Shown: positions 34,376 to 44,154 of the stretch, one piece after another | Layout of the letters: each line of letters begins with the position of its first letter | How positions within the stretch are numbered: position 1 is the stretch's first letter | NCBI GenBank assembly: GCA_902388495.1 | Contig: CABMPP010000003.1 | Span: 217,666-281,665 of the forward strand | Direction of reading: 5' to 3' | Source of the DNA: an uncultured Bacteroides sp. | Lineage (GTDB): Bacteria > Bacteroidota > Bacteroidia > Bacteroidales > Bacteroidaceae | Length of the DNA: 64,000 nucleotides | Made by a program: the position numbers and the translations under genes | Notes under the pieces: model-generated | The model's input: the letters and a program-made list of their open reading frames with translations, nothing else | Told to the model about the DNA's origin: nothing | Database searches by the model: none

Positions 34376-35509
34376 ATGAAAAAGTTTGTTTTTTTGTTTT
34401 TGACTATTTGGTGTGTCTCTTTAAGTTTCGCCCAGCAGTACGCATCCTTCAAATCCGGAGAACTTTGGAAGGATGATAATGGAATACATATCAACGCACA
34501 TGGCGGTGGTGTGTTGTTACATAAGAAAACGTATTACTGGTTCGGTGAGCATAAGGTGGAAGGTCGTATCGGAAACTCCGCCCAAGTTGGGGTGCATTGC
34601 TACTCTTCAACAGATCTCTATAATTGGAAAGATGCCGGTATTGTTTTGCAAGTGAGTGAGGATGTGTCCAGTGACATTGCCAAGGGCTGCATCTTGGAAC
34701 GACCGAAAGTCATCTACAATAAAAAGACCAAGAAGTTTGTCATGTGGTTTCACCTTGAGCCGAAGGGTAAAGGATACGGGGGAGCTTTGGTAGGTATAGC
34801 ACAGGCTGATAAGGTGACCGGTCCCTTTCATTTCATCCGCAGCACACGGGCTACTCCCAAAAGCTGGCCGGTGAATGTATTGGAGCTACATAAAAAAGCT
34901 GTATTGGAACAGTATAAGGAAGAGCGTTCCAATCTGGGACATGAGGAACATCCAGATTCTGTAAATACCTTGGGACGTGATTTTGAGAAAGGTCAACACT
35001 CACGTGATATGACACTTTTCGTAGATGATGATGGCAAGGCTTATCACATCTGCTCCTCGGAATCGAACAGTGTGATTCACATTGCTGAACTCACCGATGA
35101 TTACTTGGACTATACAGGGAAGTATGTGCGTGCATTCGTAGGTCGTAAAATGGAGGCACCTGCCATTTTCAAGAGGGATGGTTTGTACTATTTCATGGGA
35201 TCCGGTTGTACCGGATGGAGGCCAAATGCTGCTCGCTCGGCAGTAGCTCCTTCTATTTGGGGCCCCTGGACTGAACTGGGGAATCCATGTGTAGACGAGG
35301 GAAAGGAGACTACCTATCAGTCTCAAAGTACCTATATCCTGCCTGTGGCCGGAAAAAAGGATGCCTATATCTATATGGGTGATCGTTGGTGTCCGGACAA
35401 TGCCATTGACGGTCGTTACATCTGGTTGCCGGTGGAGTTCAAGGATAACAGGTTCATCATTCATTGGCATGACGAGTGGGATCTCTCTTTCTTTGATAAA
35501 TATCAGTAA
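34376..35509 (+). CDS. GH43 enzyme, exo-beta-1,3-galactanase-like (GH43_24/34 type)
   Basis: A 377-residue secreted enzyme from ATG 34376 (MKKFVFLFLTIWCVSLSFAQ). The first blade reads INAHGGGVLLHKKTYYWFGE, the mark of the galactan-active GH43 group, rather than the usual Asp-Pro base motif. The supporting Asp (SRDMTLFVDDDG) and acid Glu (RKMEAPAIFKRDG) are visible. Related enzymes trim beta-1,3-galactan of arabinogalactan proteins, so an arabinogalactan-like target is possible. It is the third gene of the GH127-serine hydrolase operon and ends near a bidirectional terminator. Confidence 0.84.
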   Translation: MKKFVFLFLTIWCVSLSFAQQYASFKSGELWKDDNGIHINAHGGGVLLHKKTYYWFGEHKVEGRIGNSAQVGVHCYSSTDLYNWKDAGIVLQVSEDVSSDIAKGCILERPKVIYNKKTKKFVMWFHLEPKGKGYGGALVGIAQADKVTGPFHFIRSTRATPKSWPVNVLELHKKAVLEQYKEERSNLGHEEHPDSVNTLGRDFEKGQHSRDMTLFVDDDGKAYHICSSESNSVIHIAELTDDYLDYTGKYVRAFVGRKMEAPAIFKRDGLYYFMGSGCTGWRPNAARSAVAPSIWGPWTELGNPCVDEGKETTYQSQSTYILPVAGKKDAYIYMGDRWCPDNAIDGRYIWLPVEFKDNRFIIHWHDEWDLSFFDKYQ

Positions 35510-35558
35510 TGAACGTGTGCAGTATCTGAGTAAAATTTGCCTCTGAATTTACGGAGGT

Positions 35559-35599
35559 TCGTAACTAACTTTCCTTTGCGGATGAAAAGTTAGTTACGA
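35559..35599. terminator. Bidirectional terminator hairpin
   Basis: A perfect 14-bp stem (35559-35572 with 35586-35599) and a 13-nt loop lie between the convergent GH43 and alpha/beta-hydrolase genes. Confidence 0.85.
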
Positions 35600-35614
35600 G
35601 AAATTTGTATCTGT

Positions 35615-37225
35615 TTATCGGATATAAAACGTCTGCCTTACCGGCTCCGCAGTCTGTACCTGTGGAGCCGACTTCCGTCCATATTGCCATGCTATAACTG
35701 TGACCTTCACCGGATAAGTTGCTTTAGGAGGTATCGGAGTCAATATCAGCCGGGTGCCATCTACATACGCCGGACCGGATTCCACATAAAAACCGACAGG
35801 CAAACCGCTGTTCGAAACGGCTTGCAAGGGGATGGAGCGGACGCCGCGTTTTACGTCGGGCAGTTTGGTAAAGCTGATTTGTTGCGACGAACCTTCGGTG
35901 TTTCGAACCGGGATGGTAATCTGCGCCTGTTGAACCGCGGGTTTATATTCTTTGTCTCCGGGATGGGTAATTGCAAACACGATATCTGCTTTGGATTCCG
36001 TCCATAAGGTTCCCCGGTTCCACGCTACCCGGAACGTTTCAGAATCTGCCAGAACAGCCGGGCCGGTAATCATTTGAAGTGCCGGCTGTATGCCTTCTGC
36101 ATGGCCGATAGAAGTACCTACCGGTAAATCCGTCCAATTGGAAAGACGGGGGCTCTCTCCGGGAACCGTGTCCAGGAAAACGGGTGTCAACCGGAATGTA
36201 ATGCCATCTTCCTGAGGCTGGAAAGCAGGATGAACTTGCAGGTGGGAGTTTTGCTGGATGACTGTTTTGCCCTCCTGTGCCACGCTCACCAATTGCGGCT
36301 TCAGGTTGCGATAGCGTGATTGGTATGCCGAAGTAGCCTCGACCATTTCGCGGTCGAAGAACCAGAATGCTTGTGCCGGATCTCCTTTGTATTGATTGAC
36401 CGGTGCCGGTTTGCAAGACGGTTGTTCGTTCTTTTTCCATCGTTCCATCAGCCAGCCCGTCTTGGTGGGATCTACACGCCCGTATTGCATTGCTTTCTTT
36501 ATATAAAGCGCTATGTATTCCGCCTTTCCGGGAGTGTAGGCAAAGTGCCCTTCGGCAGGACAAGCCAGCATGCTGAGCGGTAGCAGAGGATGTTCTTTGC
36601 GCTCTTTCAGTCCCTCGTTGCTCCACGTATGTGCAGCTTCGTATTCGCCCATCGTTTCCAGGCAGGGGATGTTATTGATATTCCGGTTTCCCCAGATATC
36701 CTTGCACAGCCACTGGTCGCGATGATAAGGCCACTGGCCACTGACGGAAATGCATGCCAGTGTGCGCTCGGGCTGGTAGGCTGCAAGATAATAAGGCCAG
36801 CTGGCTGCTGCGGAATGTCCGATAGCAATCAGGGGAGCTGTTGCCAGTTCTTTGTAGCCTGATTCGCGGGCCAGGTCAGCCAGAAGACCGTCCAAGGTTT
36901 CCCAAGCTCGGTCGGTGAAGTCGAATCCCAGGTCGAAAGACGGGCATACCCATATCTGGGCTACATCTAATTGGGCCATGCGCCGGCGGAAGGCAGCATC
37001 TTCCAGGATAGAAATCTCTTCCATGTTGTGCTGTGCCACCAGGATTGCTTTTATTTGCTTGCATTTCTCCGGAATCCATAGATAGGCGCGTACGTCCGGA
37101 TGCTTGGGCCGGGTGCTGAAGTTGCGTACTTGTACGGACCATTGCCAGATGCCGGTCTGTCCGAGTGTCGACAAGGAGAAAAATCCTAAAAATATCCCTA
37201 CTAAAAATACATGTCTCATATTCAT
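35615..37225 (-). CDS. Secreted alpha/beta-hydrolase with C-terminal beta domains (putative carbohydrate esterase)
   Basis: A 536-residue protein starting at ATG 37225 (MNMRHVFLVGIFLGFFSLSTLG, signal peptide). An alpha/beta-hydrolase domain (~25-270) has the nucleophile elbow IGHSAAASWPYY (G-x-S-x-x) and a likely catalytic His in CPAEGHFAY. The remaining ~250 residues look like two or three beta-sandwich domains. Similar Bacteroides proteins are predicted esterases in PULs, but no family is certain. It is divergent from the GH3 gene, and its leader contains a 9-bp hairpin (37227-37235 with 37247-37255). Confidence 0.75.
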   Translation of the reverse strand: MNMRHVFLVGIFLGFFSLSTLGQTGIWQWSVQVRNFSTRPKHPDVRAYLWIPEKCKQIKAILVAQHNMEEISILEDAAFRRRMAQLDVAQIWVCPSFDLGFDFTDRAWETLDGLLADLARESGYKELATAPLIAIGHSAAASWPYYLAAYQPERTLACISVSGQWPYHRDQWLCKDIWGNRNINNIPCLETMGEYEAAHTWSNEGLKERKEHPLLPLSMLACPAEGHFAYTPGKAEYIALYIKKAMQYGRVDPTKTGWLMERWKKNEQPSCKPAPVNQYKGDPAQAFWFFDREMVEATSAYQSRYRNLKPQLVSVAQEGKTVIQQNSHLQVHPAFQPQEDGITFRLTPVFLDTVPGESPRLSNWTDLPVGTSIGHAEGIQPALQMITGPAVLADSETFRVAWNRGTLWTESKADIVFAITHPGDKEYKPAVQQAQITIPVRNTEGSSQQISFTKLPDVKRGVRSIPLQAVSNSGLPVGFYVESGPAYVDGTRLILTPIPPKATYPVKVTVIAWQYGRKSAPQVQTAEPVRQTFYIR

Positions 37226-37317
37226 CTTCGTCTTTGTTTTTAGTATAAAGACGAACAAAAATAAGGAAACACTCAATATAAAGAATGAATAATTACCGGA
37301 TAAAATGAGTAAAGGGC

Positions 37318-37325
37318 TATCTTTG
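37318..37325 (+). promoter_or_regulatory. -7 element of the GH3 gene
   Basis: TATCTTTG, with a predicted start near 37332 and a leader of about 32 nt to ATG 37364. Confidence 0.55.
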
Positions 37326-37363
37326 TGCGTAATATAAAGTATGATAAATAAAACTAAGATGGT

Positions 37364-39739
37364 ATGAATAAACACATTTTATGGACAGTAGCTTCGCTCT
37401 TGTTCTGCACACAAGCCACCGGTGCCATGCAAGACGGTATCTATCACAAAGGTTGGATTGACTTCAACAAGAACGGGAAAATGGATATTTACGAAGATCC
37501 CGGCGCTCCCCTGGAAGACAGAGTGCAAGACCTGCTCTCGCAAATGACGCTGGAAGAAAAGACTTGCCAGATGGCCACTCTATACGGCTCGGGACGTGTC
37601 CTGAAGGATGCATTGCCGCAAGACAGCTGGAAAACGGAAGTCTGGAAGGACGGGATAGGCAATATCGATGAAGAGCATAACGGACTGGGGAGCTTCAAAT
37701 CCGAATACTCTTTCCCCTACACCAGGCATGTGGAGGCCAAACACGCCATTCAGCGCTGGTTTGTAGAAGAAACGCGTCTGGGTATCCCCGTAGATTTTAC
37801 CAATGAGGGCATCCGCGGACTGTGCCACGACCGCGCCACTTACTTCCCCGCACAATGCGGCCAGGGTGCTACCTGGAACAAGGAGCTGATAGCACGCATC
37901 GGAGAAGTGGAAGCCCGGGAGGCCGTGGCATTGGGGTATACTAATATCTATTCTCCCATCCTCGACATAGCCCAAGACCCGCGGTGGGGACGCTGCGTAG
38001 AAACCTACGGTGAAGATCCTTACCTGGTGGGGCAGTTGGGAAAGCAGATGATAAACAGCTTGCAGAAGCATAACCTGGTAGCTACCCCGAAGCATTTTGC
38101 CGTCTATAGCATCCCTGTAGGCGGACGGGATGGAAAGACGCGTACCGATCCGCATGTGGCTCCGCGGGAGATGCGCACGCTTTACATCGAGCCTTTCCGG
38201 GTAGCGTTTCAGGAGGCGGGAGCGCTGGGGGTGATGAGCTCGTACAACGACTACGACGGCGAACCGATCACCGGAAGTTATCATTTCCTGACCGAGATAT
38301 TGCGCCAGGAATGGGGATTCAAGGGATATGTGGTTTCGGACAGCGAAGCCGTGGAATTCATCTCGAATAAGCATAAAGTGGCGGATAGCTACGAAGACGG
38401 CATAGCGCAGGCTGTGAATGCGGGGCTGAACGTCCGTACCCACTTTACGCCTCCTGCCGATTACGTTCTGCCGTTGCGCAAAGCCGTGGCCGATGGAAAG
38501 ATTTCTCCTGAAACGATTGATAAGCGGGTGGCCGAGATTCTCCGTGTCAAGTTCTGGCTGGGATTGTTTGACAAGCCGTATCGCGGAGACGGAAAGCAGG
38601 CCGAGCAGATTGTACACAGCAAAGAACATCAGGCGGTTTCTCTGGAAGCCGCGCGGCAGTCACTGGTGCTGCTGAAAAATGAGAACAAGGTTCTTCCCCT
38701 TTCCAAATCGGTTCGTTCGGTGGCCGTTATTGGTCCGAACGCTGATGAACACGATCAGCTGATTTGCCGCTACGGCCCGGCCAATGCGCCCATCAAGACG
38801 GTGTATCGGGGCATTAAGGAGATGCTGCCCCAAGCTGAGGTGGTCTACAAGAAAGGTTGCGACATCGTAGATCCTCACTTTCCGGAAAGTGAACTCCTCG
38901 ACTTCCCGAAGACGCAGGCCGAGGCGACGATGATGGAAGAAGCGGTGGAGGCTGCCAAGCAGGCGGAAGTGGTGGTCATGGTGCTGGGAGGTAACGAACT
39001 GACGGTGCGCGAAGACCGCTCGCGTACCAGTCTGGACCTTGCCGGGCGGCAAGAAGAGTTGCTAAAAGCCGTGTATGCCACCGGCAAACCGGTGGTACTG
39101 GTGCTGATGGACGGGCGGGCTGCTTCCATCAACTATGCGGCGGCGACTGTTCCTGCCATCCTGCATGCCTGGTTTCCGGGAGAATTCTGCGGGCAGGCGG
39201 TGGCCGAGGCTTTGTTTGGCGATTATAATCCGGGAGGAAGGCTGGCTGTGACTTTCCCGAAGTCGGTAGGGCAGATACCGTTTGCTTTTCCTTTCAAGCC
39301 GGGCTCGGACGAGAGTTCGGAGACTTCGGTATACGGGGCTTTGTTCCCCTTCGGATATGGTCTGAGCTATACGACTTTTGCGTATAGTGATCTGGCGATC
39401 TCTCCGTTGCAGCAAGGAGTGCAGGGCGAAATCAATGTAAGCTGCAAGGTGAAGAATACGGGAACGGTGCGGGGCGACGAGGTGGTGCAACTCTATCTGC
39501 GCGATGAAGTGAGTAGTGTGACGACCTACACCAAGGTGCTGCGGGGCTTCGAGCGCATCAGCCTGCAGCCGGGCGAGGAGCAGACGGTGCATTTCAAGCT
39601 GCGTCCGCAGGACCTGGGCTTGTGGGACAAGAATATGAACTTCTGTGTGGAACCGGGGAACTTCAAAGTGATGATTGGCGCTTCTTCTGCCGACATCAGG
39701 CTGGAGGGGGAGTTTGAGATTGTGGCTTCTCACACCTGA
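37364..39739 (+). CDS. GH3 beta-glycosidase (segment B)
   Basis: A 791-residue secreted enzyme (signal to ~A21) with the full GH3 plan: a (beta/alpha)8 barrel (~50-390) with nucleophile Asp326 in GYVVSDSEAV and the KHFAVYS active-site segment, an alpha/beta sandwich (~410-640, NADEHDQL and VVVMVLGGNE), and a Fn3-like C-terminal domain (~680-785). GH3 enzymes release beta-linked glucose, xylose or other sugars; specificity is not readable. It is a single-gene unit, divergent from the esterase-like gene and followed by a long nested hairpin. Confidence 0.92.
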   Translation: MNKHILWTVASLLFCTQATGAMQDGIYHKGWIDFNKNGKMDIYEDPGAPLEDRVQDLLSQMTLEEKTCQMATLYGSGRVLKDALPQDSWKTEVWKDGIGNIDEEHNGLGSFKSEYSFPYTRHVEAKHAIQRWFVEETRLGIPVDFTNEGIRGLCHDRATYFPAQCGQGATWNKELIARIGEVEAREAVALGYTNIYSPILDIAQDPRWGRCVETYGEDPYLVGQLGKQMINSLQKHNLVATPKHFAVYSIPVGGRDGKTRTDPHVAPREMRTLYIEPFRVAFQEAGALGVMSSYNDYDGEPITGSYHFLTEILRQEWGFKGYVVSDSEAVEFISNKHKVADSYEDGIAQAVNAGLNVRTHFTPPADYVLPLRKAVADGKISPETIDKRVAEILRVKFWLGLFDKPYRGDGKQAEQIVHSKEHQAVSLEAARQSLVLLKNENKVLPLSKSVRSVAVIGPNADEHDQLICRYGPANAPIKTVYRGIKEMLPQAEVVYKKGCDIVDPHFPESELLDFPKTQAEATMMEEAVEAAKQAEVVVMVLGGNELTVREDRSRTSLDLAGRQEELLKAVYATGKPVVLVLMDGRAASINYAAATVPAILHAWFPGEFCGQAVAEALFGDYNPGGRLAVTFPKSVGQIPFAFPFKPGSDESSETSVYGALFPFGYGLSYTTFAYSDLAISPLQQGVQGEINVSCKVKNTGTVRGDEVVQLYLRDEVSSVTTYTKVLRGFERISLQPGEEQTVHFKLRPQDLGLWDKNMNFCVEPGNFKVMIGASSADIRLEGEFEIVASHT

Positions 39740-39755
39740 AAATATTAAGTCTCAT

Positions 39756-39835
39756 TCTGTCATTCATAGCGAAGCGAAGGATCTACTCTCTTTATGTAAA
39801 GAGAAGAGATTCTTCGCTTCGCTATGAATGACAGA
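39756..39835. terminator. Long nested bidirectional hairpin
   Basis: Perfect 24-bp outer arms (39756-39779 with 39812-39835) enclose a second hairpin (TCTCTTTA/TAAAGAGA). It lies between the convergent GH3 and GH92 genes. The size and perfection are greater than for the other terminators here; it may also be a dispersed palindromic element. Confidence 0.75.
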
Positions 39836-39844
39836 GAAATCTAT

Positions 39845-42220
39845 TTAACGGGGAGGCAGTGCTTCCACTCCCCATCGCTTGTTCGGTTTCGCTCCCATCT
39901 TCAGTTCCAGTCTGCCGCCTTTGGCAAAGTCTTCGTGATAGAACCAGCACTTGTTCCATTTCTGCCCGTTCAGGGTGGCGCTTTGGATGTACATGTTCTT
40001 CTGGGAGTTGCCTTTGGTCACTATCTCGAACGTGCGGCCCGGATAGTAGCGGTTGTCCAGCCGAATCGTCACTTTGTCGAAGAGGGGAGAGGTGATTTCA
40101 TAGTATGGCTTCTCGGCGCAGCCACCGTCCACTTCGAACAGTCCGATGGCCATCAGAACGCCCAAGGCGCCCATCTGTCCCTGGTCTTCGTCATCCCGAT
40201 AGCCGCCGTAGGGGGTGATGTCGCTATAGGCTGCTTTCACTTTGCGCACCCACTTCTGCGTGAGCCACGGTGCTCCGGCGTGGCTGAACAAGTGGGCCAT
40301 GCCTGTTCCGGGCTGGTTGCCATAGTCTGTCCAGTTGCCCTCTTTGGTGGCGTTGGAGCGGAAGAAGCCATACGGCTGGCTCTTCTCGAAGTTTGAATTC
40401 AGTTTTTCGATGTATTTCTTCGCACCGCCGTAAAGCTCAATCAGCCCTGCCATATCGTGGGGGACGTAGTGCGAGTAGATGGCAGAATTGCTTTCGCAGA
40501 AGCCGTCTTTCTCGGTCAGTTCCAAAGGGTCGAAGCCGGGCAGCCAGTCTCCGTCTACCCCGCGGGGCTGCATATATCCGCTTTGTGGATTCCAGATGTT
40601 GCGATAGTTCTTGGAGCGCTTCATGAAGAAATTGTAGTCTTGCTGCTTATCCATGTTTTTGGCCATCTGCGCCAAGCACCAGTCTTGGTAGGCGTACTCC
40701 AACGTCATGGAGGCTCCGGTGGTGTGCATACCCTCGGTGTCGGTACGTCCGTCGGGCACGTAGCCGCGTTCTTCATAGAATGCCATTCCGCCCGACCGGG
40801 CTGCCTTGCTGTGCTCGTAGCCGGCATGGTCGCGGATGCCTCCCACGAAGGCATTCTTGCGCAGACCTTCGTAAGCCAGCTCAGCGTTGTAGTTGCGTAT
40901 CCCCTTGTTGTAGGCGGCTGCAAAGAAAGATGCGGCCGGATCGCCAATCATCACGTAGGTATAATTGCCGCCGGAAGGTCCGCGGGGAATCAAACCTCCG
41001 TTCTGATACATATCGACCATCGTATTGCAAAAGTCATCCATCACTTCGGGATAGGCCATCGACCATAGGATGTCCAGCGACCAATGGCTGCCCCACCAGG
41101 CATCGAAGTTATGATGGCGGTACAGAGGCTTTCCGTCCTTGCCTGCCGGAATCTGCTTTATGCGCGGATAGTCGGTGGTCATGTCCATGTAATGTCCGTC
41201 GGCATCGCTGACGACCCGGCGCCCCAATAGCGCGTGCCACAGATCGGTGTACATTTTTATCTGCTGTTCTTTCGTTCCACCTTCTACATCAATTCGTCCC
41301 AGCCAGTCGTTCCATTCCTCGAAAGACGTCTGCTTCACTTGCTCGAAGTCCCAGCCGGTCAGTTCTGCCAGCATGTTTTTGCGCGCCTGCTCCACGCTGA
41401 CGTAGGAAATGGCGACTTTCAGCATGACGGCTTCGCCGGCTTCCGTCTCGAACTGTACTGCCATACCGGCATCTTTGCCCGATATGCGTTCGGGATTGCT
41501 GTTGCGCTCTATCTTTCCTTCGCGCCAGGTTATGATCTTGTCCACCGGTTTGCTCAGTTGGGCATAGAAGTAGACGGGAGTGTCCTTGGGGCGCCGTCCG
41601 GTGCGTTCCATAATCTCCCAGCCGGCAATCTCGGTATCGCTCACCTTCCATACTTCGGAGTAGGCGGTGGGGCCGTGTGCCAGGAAGGCGCCTGTGTCAA
41701 ACAGAATGTAGCTTTCGTCACTCTTCGGGAAGGTATAACGGTGGAAACCGACGCGCATCGTAGAGGTCAGCTCGGCCGTAATATCATAATCGGTAAGCTT
41801 TACTTTATGATAGCCCGGCTTGGCTATTTCTCCTTCGTGAGTAAACTTGGAGCGGTACGTGTCCATGCCTTGATGACCTTTGAACTCGCCCACAGTCGGC
41901 ATCACTGCCACGCCGGACATCTGCCAGTTATGGATGTGGCTGAAGCAGCGTATGTACTCCGAGCCGTACAGATATCCCGAGCCCCATGAGTGTTCCGTAT
42001 CCGTATCGGGACTCAGGCTTACCATGCCGAAGGGCCGGCATGCAGAACTGAAGAAGAACCAGCGGGATCGATGGGAATCGACGAAGGGATTCACCAGATC
42101 GACGTAGTTCTTGCTCTTGCTTTGCTGGATGCTTCGCATCTGGGCGCCGGCTTCCGTACAGACGAGTAAAAACAGCAGGAGTATTCCTGCTGCTTTTTTA
42201 CATTGGTTTTGCTTCATCAT
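39845..42220 (-). CDS. GH92-family enzyme, divergent (PUL C)
   Basis: A 791-residue secreted protein with a signal peptide. It opens with the GH92 beta-domain signature (VNPFVDSHRSRWFF; RPFGMVSLSPDT; FSHIHNWQMSGV) and continues to the helical catalytic domain. Family landmarks are present but altered: FCESNSAIYSHYVPHDM where most members have E-G-N-x-W-Q-Y-x-W; GNQPGTGMAHLFSHAG in place of GNEP-HIPYLY; and DDEDQGQMGALGV near the catalytic Asp pair. GH92 members are calcium-dependent inverting exo-alpha-mannosidases; the altered pocket residues suggest a different substrate. Its start overlaps the GH97 stop by 4 bp (ATGA), so it is translated with GH97. It is the last gene of the beta-helix-GH97-GH92 operon. 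Confidence 0.84.
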   Translation of the reverse strand: MMKQNQCKKAAGILLLFLLVCTEAGAQMRSIQQSKSKNYVDLVNPFVDSHRSRWFFFSSACRPFGMVSLSPDTDTEHSWGSGYLYGSEYIRCFSHIHNWQMSGVAVMPTVGEFKGHQGMDTYRSKFTHEGEIAKPGYHKVKLTDYDITAELTSTMRVGFHRYTFPKSDESYILFDTGAFLAHGPTAYSEVWKVSDTEIAGWEIMERTGRRPKDTPVYFYAQLSKPVDKIITWREGKIERNSNPERISGKDAGMAVQFETEAGEAVMLKVAISYVSVEQARKNMLAELTGWDFEQVKQTSFEEWNDWLGRIDVEGGTKEQQIKMYTDLWHALLGRRVVSDADGHYMDMTTDYPRIKQIPAGKDGKPLYRHHNFDAWWGSHWSLDILWSMAYPEVMDDFCNTMVDMYQNGGLIPRGPSGGNYTYVMIGDPAASFFAAAYNKGIRNYNAELAYEGLRKNAFVGGIRDHAGYEHSKAARSGGMAFYEERGYVPDGRTDTEGMHTTGASMTLEYAYQDWCLAQMAKNMDKQQDYNFFMKRSKNYRNIWNPQSGYMQPRGVDGDWLPGFDPLELTEKDGFCESNSAIYSHYVPHDMAGLIELYGGAKKYIEKLNSNFEKSQPYGFFRSNATKEGNWTDYGNQPGTGMAHLFSHAGAPWLTQKWVRKVKAAYSDITPYGGYRDDEDQGQMGALGVLMAIGLFEVDGGCAEKPYYEITSPLFDKVTIRLDNRYYPGRTFEIVTKGNSQKNMYIQSATLNGQKWNKCWFYHEDFAKGGRLELKMGAKPNKRWGVEALPPR

Positions 42221-44148
42221 AGCTTCTGCTTTTTATATGTTTTCAAAGACCTGTCTTTTGTCGTTTCGGGCACCAGGCGGATGGCCGAACCTCCCGAAGC
42301 TCTCAGGTTGAAGTTCAGTATGCTTCCGGCATTGACGCGGTATTTGGAAACTTTGACTTTGGTCCGTGTAGGAATGGACTTGTCGCCATCTGTATAGATT
42401 TCGGCTACATACTCCTTCCCGGCAGGCAAGAAGCTCAAATCTACGGATAATGCACGTGCATCATTGTTCGTAATGGAACCGACGAACCATTCATCGCCCT
42501 TTCGCCGCGCTACGGTAATAAACTCGCCGACTTCACCTTGCAGGACTTTGGTGTCGTCCCAGGTCGTATAAACGTCATCGAAGAATTTCAGTTCCGGTTC
42601 ATCCTGCGAGTCGGACGGTTTGTCATACCAGTACATGTATTGCAACGGACTGTAATAAACGGCTGCCAATGCCAACTGGTGGGCGGGAGTGGTCTGGATG
42701 GACTTTGAACGGGGAACTCCATAACTATCTTTCTCTGTATTCAATCGCCCGAAGTCCTGACGGTAGTAGCAGATGGTATAATCTGCTGCTCCGGCCACAT
42801 AGCGGGTGAAAGGAAGGGTAACGTTGTGGGTTGCATCCGGAAATTCTTCGTTGCCACGGATACCTTCCTGGGTCATCAGGTTAGGATAGGTACGGCTGAA
42901 ACCCGTAGGGCGGTACTCATCGTGTATGTCGACCATCAGACCGTACTCGGCACATTTCATGACTGCTTCGTGCATCCATTTAGTCCACACTTGCGATCCT
43001 ACTTGTACGAAACCGAATTTCAGTCCGGCTATTCCCCAGGATTTATACAATGGGAGAATCTCGTCCAATTGCTGTTGCAGAGCCCGTTGATTGACATAGA
43101 GGATTACTCCGATGCCATGTTGTTTGGCATAAGCTACTACTTCTTTCAAGTTCAGTGCGTTGCTGTTCTGGTTTCGATGCGGATCAATGGTTACTGTGGT
43201 TGCATCGGAGGCTTTGTCATTTTCGGGACCATACCAACCGCTATCGAAATGAATGTATTGCAGGTTGCGTTTCACGGCAAAGTCGACCAATGCTTTAGCT
43301 CCTTCTGTGGTCAGCGTCACTTCACGCATCACCTTTCCGGGTTTAATCCAGGAAGTATCTTTGACGCGGCAAGGAGGATTCAGGTTCAGGAGGATGTCGT
43401 TATGTTCCAATATTTGTCCCGGTTTGTTGGCACACATGATTACTCTCCACGGAGTGGAATAGGGGGCGATGTCTTCTACGGGGCCATACATTGCAGATAC
43501 AATCGTATTCTTCTTGGCAGATGATACGTTGAACTTTGTCCGTACATAATCTACCACTTGTGCTTCGGCCAGGCATACGTAAGTCCCGTTGGATAATGTC
43601 AGTAACAGGGGACGGTCCGATTCTCCCGGCCAGTTCTCTAAGGGCAAGTACGAATAGGGAGTCTGGGCTCTTGGTGTGAAGTAGGCTTTAGTCCCTTCGG
43701 GCATTGCATATTCTGTGTATTCGTCTGTAATCTTCAGATACTGTCCGCCGGGAAAATGATAACGAAAGGCAATGCCTTCATTGTAGGCACGAACGTCAAG
43801 TACGATTTTATCGCGTGCATTCTGGCGGTTGACGACAACTTTCCATGCATTGAAACAATCTTTTATTTCGCTTCTTTCGCCATAGACCGGGTGCCAGATT
43901 GTGTCTTGTCGGCTGGTTGATACCGTCCCGATTTCGAGTCCGTCCCTCCACTTTGCATTTGCGTTAATTCCCAGTAGGGAGGGCTTTACCATCTGTTTGC
44001 CATCCCATTCCAGGGAATAGTGCAACTGACCACCATCATCGCTCAAGGTAAATTGATATTTGCCGTCGGGCGATGCCATCTTTACTTCTTTAGCCTGGAT
44101 GCTTAAAGACAAGGCTATCCACAATATTCCTACAAACAATTTCTTCAT
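42217..44148 (-). CDS. GH97 alpha-glycosidase, probable inverting type (PUL C)
   Basis: A 643-residue secreted enzyme (signal to ~A19). N-terminal beta-supersandwich, (beta/alpha)8 barrel (~270-570) and C-terminal beta domain are all recognisable. Residue 379 is Gly (LKFGFVQVG), where retaining GH97 enzymes carry the Asp nucleophile. Glu411 (DIHDEYRPTGF) and Glu434/435 (EGIRGNEEFPD) match the calcium-site and base glutamates of the inverting SusB group. An inverting alpha-glucosidase-type reaction is inferred. The gene follows the beta-helix gene by 6 bp and overlaps GH92. A paralogue lies at 57705. Confidence 0.88.
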   Translation of the reverse strand: MKKLFVGILWIALSLSIQAKEVKMASPDGKYQFTLSDDGGQLHYSLEWDGKQMVKPSLLGINANAKWRDGLEIGTVSTSRQDTIWHPVYGERSEIKDCFNAWKVVVNRQNARDKIVLDVRAYNEGIAFRYHFPGGQYLKITDEYTEYAMPEGTKAYFTPRAQTPYSYLPLENWPGESDRPLLLTLSNGTYVCLAEAQVVDYVRTKFNVSSAKKNTIVSAMYGPVEDIAPYSTPWRVIMCANKPGQILEHNDILLNLNPPCRVKDTSWIKPGKVMREVTLTTEGAKALVDFAVKRNLQYIHFDSGWYGPENDKASDATTVTIDPHRNQNSNALNLKEVVAYAKQHGIGVILYVNQRALQQQLDEILPLYKSWGIAGLKFGFVQVGSQVWTKWMHEAVMKCAEYGLMVDIHDEYRPTGFSRTYPNLMTQEGIRGNEEFPDATHNVTLPFTRYVAGAADYTICYYRQDFGRLNTEKDSYGVPRSKSIQTTPAHQLALAAVYYSPLQYMYWYDKPSDSQDEPELKFFDDVYTTWDDTKVLQGEVGEFITVARRKGDEWFVGSITNNDARALSVDLSFLPAGKEYVAEIYTDGDKSIPTRTKVKVSKYRVNAGSILNFNLRASGGSAIRLVPETTKDRSLKTYKKQKL

Positions 44149-44154
44149 GTCTTT

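Noticed and set aside
42217..42220. Possible frameshift between GH97 and GH92
   Set aside because: The 4-bp ATGA overlap joins two full-length genes with separate signal peptides; this is translational coupling, not a broken gene.
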